This document shows positions 23,554-27,253 of a stretch of DNA of 27,253 nt, in pieces (within the stretch, counting starts at the first letter, position 1; each line of letters starts with the position of its first letter). The DNA lies in NCBI GenBank assembly GCA_035651635.1, contig DASRFK010000038.1:1-27253 (forward strand). The letters are read 5' to 3'. The notes beneath the pieces are model-generated. The model did no database searches. It was not told the DNA's origin and was given only the letters and a program-made list of their open reading frames with translations. The position numbers and the translations under genes were made by a program. This DNA is from JANXQE01 sp035651635 (GTDB lineage Bacteria; Verrucomicrobiota; Verrucomicrobiia; Limisphaerales; UBA8199).

Positions 23554-26500
23554 ATGAACCTATGCCAGGCAAAAGGGCGGGCGCTACTGCTGGTTGCAGT
23601 GCTAGGAGGACTGTCGACCGGGGGCCAGGTGTCGACTGCCCAGACTGCCCGCCCCGGCGATTCGACCAACGGAATTATCATCCAGGCCGTTGCCGGCGAC
23701 CTGGTGGAGGTCTCGCCTCCCGGGGCGACCACCTGGGTCCGGACCACGGCCGGGCAGTCCCTGGGCCCTGGATACCGTATTCGCACGGGCCCGAACACCC
23801 GGGCGACTCTGCGCTGGTCCAGCCAGAGCGCCGTGCCGATGGACATCCAGACAGAACTGGAAATCCATCCGCCGCATGAGGCGGGAGCCAACTTCGGGCT
23901 TAATTTAATCCGCGGGATAATTTCCTTCTTTCATCGGGACGCGCCAGGAAAGACTCGTTTCACGACTCCCACGGCCATTGCCGGACTAGAGGGAACTGAA
24001 TTTGTGCTGCAGGTCGACTCAGTGGGAGGAGTTGAACGGACGATCCTATCGCTCGTCGACGGCAAAGCTAGTTTTTCGGGGGCGCAAGGGGCGGCGCTCA
24101 TCCTCACCAACGGAGAACAAGCCGTAGCAGTGGCGGGCCAGGCGCCGGCCCGAACCCCTGGATTCATCGCCAATAATGTGCTGCAATGGTGCTTTTATTA
24201 TCCCGGGGTGCTGGACCTGCGCGATCTGCCGCTCACGCCGGCAGAAGAGACGACGCTGGCGGCAAGTCTGCAGGCGTATCGAAGGGGCGATCTGCTCGCA
24301 GCGCTGCGTCTGTATCCGCCAGGCAGGCCGCCGGCTTCGGATGCGGAACGCCTGTACCATGCGGCGCTGCTCCTGTCGGTTGGCCAGGTTGATCAAACCG
24401 AGGCTGAACTGGCACCCTTGCCCGCCGGTCCAGCAACGGATCGGCTCCAACGACTAGCTGCGGCGTTACGCGAGCTGATCGCTGCCGTCAGGCGTGAGGA
24501 AAGACCTTCAATTCTGGGCGCTCAAACTCAAACCCCGCTTTCAACCGAGCTGTTAGCACAGTCTTATTACGAGCAATCGCGCGCCGTGAAGGGCGAATCG
24601 CTCGAGGCGGCCTTGCGCCTGGCCCGGCAAGCGGCCGGTATTTCGCCAGACTTTGGTTTCGCTTGGGAACGCGTCGCAGAATTGGAGTTTAGTTTCGGCC
24701 GCATTGACCGCGCGGAAGAGTCGTTGGAAAAGAGCTTGAATCTCTCACCGCGCAACGCCCAAGCCGCGGCGCTCGAAGGATTCCTCTTCGCGGCCAAAAA
24801 CAAAACCGAGCAGGCCATTCAATGGTTCAACTATGCTATTGAGCTCGACGCCTCGCTCGGGAACGCCTGGCTCGGCCGGGGCCTGTGCCGCATCCACCGC
24901 GGCGACCTTGAAGGCGGCCGCGAAGATCTGCTGATCGCCGCCGCCACCGAACCTCTCCGGGCGGCCTTGCGGAGCTATCTCGGCAAGGCGTATGGCGAAC
25001 AAGACGATTATCAACGCGCCTTCAAAGAATTGACCCGCGCCAAACAGCTGGATCCCAACGACCCGACCGCTTGGCTCTATTCGGCGCTGCTGAACGAACA
25101 ACATAATCGCATTAATCCGGCGATACGGGACCTGGAACATTCACAGGAGCTCAACGAGAACCGGAGTGTTTACCGTTCGGGTCTTTTATTGGACCAGGAT
25201 CGGGCCGTGGGGAGCGCTAACCTGGCGCGTATCTACGGTGAGGCGGGCTTGGACGATGTCGCCTTGCGTGAAGCTTCGCGCGCTGTAGCCGCCGATTACG
25301 CCAACTACTCGGCTCATCTTTTCCTGGCCGACAGTTACGCTCAAATACAGAGAGCCAATCGCGCGGATCTTCGCTTTGAAACCCCCAGCTTCAGCGAATA
25401 CTTAATTGCCAGTTTACTTGGTCCCGCCGATGGGCGCCTGCTGGCACAACCAGTAAGCCAACAGGAGTACACGAGACTTTTTGAGCACGATGCCCTTGGT
25501 TTGAGCACCAGCACCGAATACCTCAGCCGCGGCGCATGGAATCAGTACGCCGCTCAATATGGCACAGTGGGCAACACAAGCTACGCTCTCGAGAACAATT
25601 ATGTGTCCGATCGCGGCGAAAGTCCCAATTCGAGCCTGGATTATTGGGATGTTTCATTGAAGTTCAAGCAAATGCTCACTGCCGAGGACGGCCTGTATTT
25701 AGAGGCAGTTGGCTTTAGCAAAACGACAGGGGATTTGTCACAACGATACGACCCAACTCAGGCGGTCAGAGACTATCAGGCGATAGAAAAGAGGGAGCCA
25801 AGCGCAGTTGCGGGACTTGATCACAAGTGGAGCGAAACCCAGCGCACTCTTCTGCTGGCTGGGCATTTTAATGATTCCTTGCAGGTAACTAATCCCCAGG
25901 GCTTCGTTCTGTTGGAGAAAAGAGCTTTGGGAAACCCGATTGGTTTCCAGTCCGTGGACCTGTCGCAAGAATACCGTAACCGGCTGAACATTGACTCATT
26001 GGAGCTGCAACACATCGTTGTTACGCCGCATTTCCAGACGATTGCCGGGATGCGTGTTCTGGGCGGGACTGAACAGCTGTCCAATCTTCAGGTCTTAAAC
26101 GTCGGAAATGCGGCCGGGAATGAGATCTTTTTTGGAAATTCTCCCGAAATTACCAATCAGTCTTTACGAGCCCATTCGTTGCGCTTGACTCCCTATGTAT
26201 ATGAGTCGTGGCAGGCCTATCGCTCCCTCCTGCTTATTGCCGGCCTATCCTATGACTACCAAAGTGTCCCACGCAACACTCGCCTGGCACCACTCGAGCA
26301 AGGTAACGAAATTCAGCGGCAGCTTTCTCCGAAAGCAGGCGTGGTCTGGACGCCGATGGAGAGAGCGACGGTACGTGCGGCTTACTCGCGCTCTCTAGGG
26401 GGCTTCGACCTCGACCAAAGTATCAGGCTGGAACCGACGCAGGTAGCTGGTTTTGTTCAGGTGTATCGAAACCTCTTTCCCGATTCGATTGTCGGAGGAA

Positions 26501-27126
26501 TAAGCGGTGCCCGCTTTGAAACCGGTGATCTTTCGGCGGAGTACCGATTAAAATCGGGCACCTATGTCGCCGTGGCCGCCGAAATACTCAGGTCGCGGGC
26601 AGACCACGATGTAGGGGGATTCCAACGCGAACTTTTAACCGGGCAGGGACCGGCAATTCAGGTTGATGAGCGCTTGAGATTTCAAGAACGCTCTCTGGAT
26701 CTTTCCGCGCATCAATTGTTGGGCGACTGGTTTAGTGTGGGCGCCCGATACCGCCTTTCTGACACGTGGCTGTCGCAGAAGTACCCCACTGAGAATCCCT
26801 CCCTGGGCAGCACGAGCACCACATTTCGAGGGCTGCTTCATTCCGCCGGCGTGGAAGCGTTAGCTCAGCTTCCCAGTGGATTCTTCGCTGGTTTTGAGTC
26901 AGTGTGGTGGTCCCAGGCTTTGCGCGCCGACCTGGCAACGATCCCTGGAGACAGCTTTTGGCAAGAGAACATTTCGGCTGGCTATCGCTTTCCGCGCCGG
27001 CACGCCGAGATCACGACCGGTGTGCTAAACCTCAGCGACAGTTCCTACCGGCTTTTCCCAATAAATCTCTACCCGGATCTGCCGCGAAGCCGAACGTTTT
27101 TCGTCAAGCTCGAGCTGAATTTCTGA
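23554..27126 (+). CDS. FecR-domain / TPR / outer-membrane beta-barrel fusion protein
   Basis: 1190 residues. A signal peptide (about 1-30, MNLCQAKGRALLLVAVLGGL...) is followed by a FecR-type domain at about 42-195: an N-terminal IIIQAVAGDLVEVS, LGPGYRIRTGPNTRATLRW, LNLIRGIISFF and the hallmark RFTTPTAIAGLEGTEFVLQV. TPR-like helices run from about 230 to 610 (for example GRIDRAEESLEKSLNLSPRN and DDYQRAFKELTRAKQLDPND). From about 640 to the end the sequence alternates as in a beta-barrel, with repeated aromatic-rich strands, R-A-A-Y-S-R-S-L-G-G-F-D near 950, and a C-terminal Phe beta-signal (TFFVKLELNF). No TonB-box or plug domain is evident. FecR domains usually transmit outer-membrane receptor signals to an ECF sigma; here that domain is joined to the barrel itself. 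The substrate is unknown. Nothing recognisable follows from 27127 to 27253. Confidence 0.8.
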   Translation: MNLCQAKGRALLLVAVLGGLSTGGQVSTAQTARPGDSTNGIIIQAVAGDLVEVSPPGATTWVRTTAGQSLGPGYRIRTGPNTRATLRWSSQSAVPMDIQTELEIHPPHEAGANFGLNLIRGIISFFHRDAPGKTRFTTPTAIAGLEGTEFVLQVDSVGGVERTILSLVDGKASFSGAQGAALILTNGEQAVAVAGQAPARTPGFIANNVLQWCFYYPGVLDLRDLPLTPAEETTLAASLQAYRRGDLLAALRLYPPGRPPASDAERLYHAALLLSVGQVDQTEAELAPLPAGPATDRLQRLAAALRELIAAVRREERPSILGAQTQTPLSTELLAQSYYEQSRAVKGESLEAALRLARQAAGISPDFGFAWERVAELEFSFGRIDRAEESLEKSLNLSPRNAQAAALEGFLFAAKNKTEQAIQWFNYAIELDASLGNAWLGRGLCRIHRGDLEGGREDLLIAAATEPLRAALRSYLGKAYGEQDDYQRAFKELTRAKQLDPNDPTAWLYSALLNEQHNRINPAIRDLEHSQELNENRSVYRSGLLLDQDRAVGSANLARIYGEAGLDDVALREASRAVAADYANYSAHLFLADSYAQIQRANRADLRFETPSFSEYLIASLLGPADGRLLAQPVSQQEYTRLFEHDALGLSTSTEYLSRGAWNQYAAQYGTVGNTSYALENNYVSDRGESPNSSLDYWDVSLKFKQMLTAEDGLYLEAVGFSKTTGDLSQRYDPTQAVRDYQAIEKREPSAVAGLDHKWSETQRTLLLAGHFNDSLQVTNPQGFVLLEKRALGNPIGFQSVDLSQEYRNRLNIDSLELQHIVVTPHFQTIAGMRVLGGTEQLSNLQVLNVGNAAGNEIFFGNSPEITNQSLRAHSLRLTPYVYESWQAYRSLLLIAGLSYDYQSVPRNTRLAPLEQGNEIQRQLSPKAGVVWTPMERATVRAAYSRSLGGFDLDQSIRLEPTQVAGFVQVYRNLFPDSIVGGISGARFETGDLSAEYRLKSGTYVAVAAEILRSRADHDVGGFQRELLTGQGPAIQVDERLRFQERSLDLSAHQLLGDWFSVGARYRLSDTWLSQKYPTENPSLGSTSTTFRGLLHSAGVEALAQLPSGFFAGFESVWWSQALRADLATIPGDSFWQENISAGYRFPRRHAEITTGVLNLSDSSYRLFPINLYPDLPRSRTFFVKLELNF

Positions 27127-27253
27127 AGCTTCCCTGCGCCGGCTCGGGTGTCTTCGTCCATGCCGGAGAACCTCGAGCTTTGGTGTCCCTGTTCACTAGT
27201 GCGGGACCAAATCGTACGCAGTGCCCGCTGGGGGACAGTTGCTTTTAATGTAA

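Noticed and set aside
1..27253. CRISPR array, tRNA, rRNA or riboswitch
   Set aside because: No regularly spaced identical repeats, no cloverleaf with a CCA-type end and no recognised riboswitch core were seen in the intergenic stretches on reading; a covariance-model scan would be needed to exclude weak cases.

Overview
The window is about 27 kb of GC-rich bacterial DNA and reads like a chromosome segment of a Verrucomicrobiota bacterium (soil or freshwater type, Pedosphaera/Limisphaerales-like). The assignment is inferred from content: a PEP-CTERM protein, a Porin_5-type porin, secreted proteins ending in a short '..YxLEYKSSL..W....RFYRV' module, an RCC1-like secreted propeller, a long ECF-type sigma factor, an EgtD-like methyltransferase, and the GC-rich palindromic and 'cacgaatt' intergenic repeats I associate with that phylum. 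No tRNA, rRNA, CRISPR array, intact insertion sequence or prophage was seen.

Layout. 1-4327: a giant two-partner-secretion (filamentous haemagglutinin-like) exoprotein whose reading frame is open to the window edge. 4563-7687: a secreted protein of unknown function, a Sel1-repeat periplasmic protein and a membrane-anchored protein of unknown function. 7701-9836: a PstS-like binding protein and a PEP-CTERM protein 51 nt apart on the minus strand, ended by a good terminator that is overlapped by a possible promoter for the next gene. 10174-15039: a secreted seven-repeat RCC1-like protein, two extragenic repeats (one runs into the porin gene), a porin and a TPR protein. 15116-17068: a polytopic GT-C-like glycosyltransferase. 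17239-19683: a compact exbB-exbD-tonB-exbD energy-transduction operon. 19744-23263, all minus strand: a DUF772-like (transposase N-terminal-like) protein, an ECF-type sigma factor, an EgtD-like methyltransferase and a Ppx/GppA phosphatase, with strong inverted repeats in two of the gaps. 23554-27126, divergent from that cluster: a single 1190-residue protein joining a signal peptide, a FecR domain, a TPR array and an outer-membrane beta-barrel.

How the genes may work together. Most of the window concerns the cell envelope: surface exoproteins, PEP-CTERM sorting, a porin, and proton-motive-force transduction to the outer membrane. The most original part is the right-hand end. A FecR domain normally belongs to a sigma/anti-sigma signalling system; here it is built into a putative outer-membrane barrel through a TPR spacer and lies head-to-head with a gene set that includes an ECF-type sigma factor and a small DUF772-like protein. 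This may be an unusual cell-surface signalling locus, possibly energised by the ExbB/ExbD/TonB operon 4-6 kb away. That link is inference from gene order, not demonstrated.
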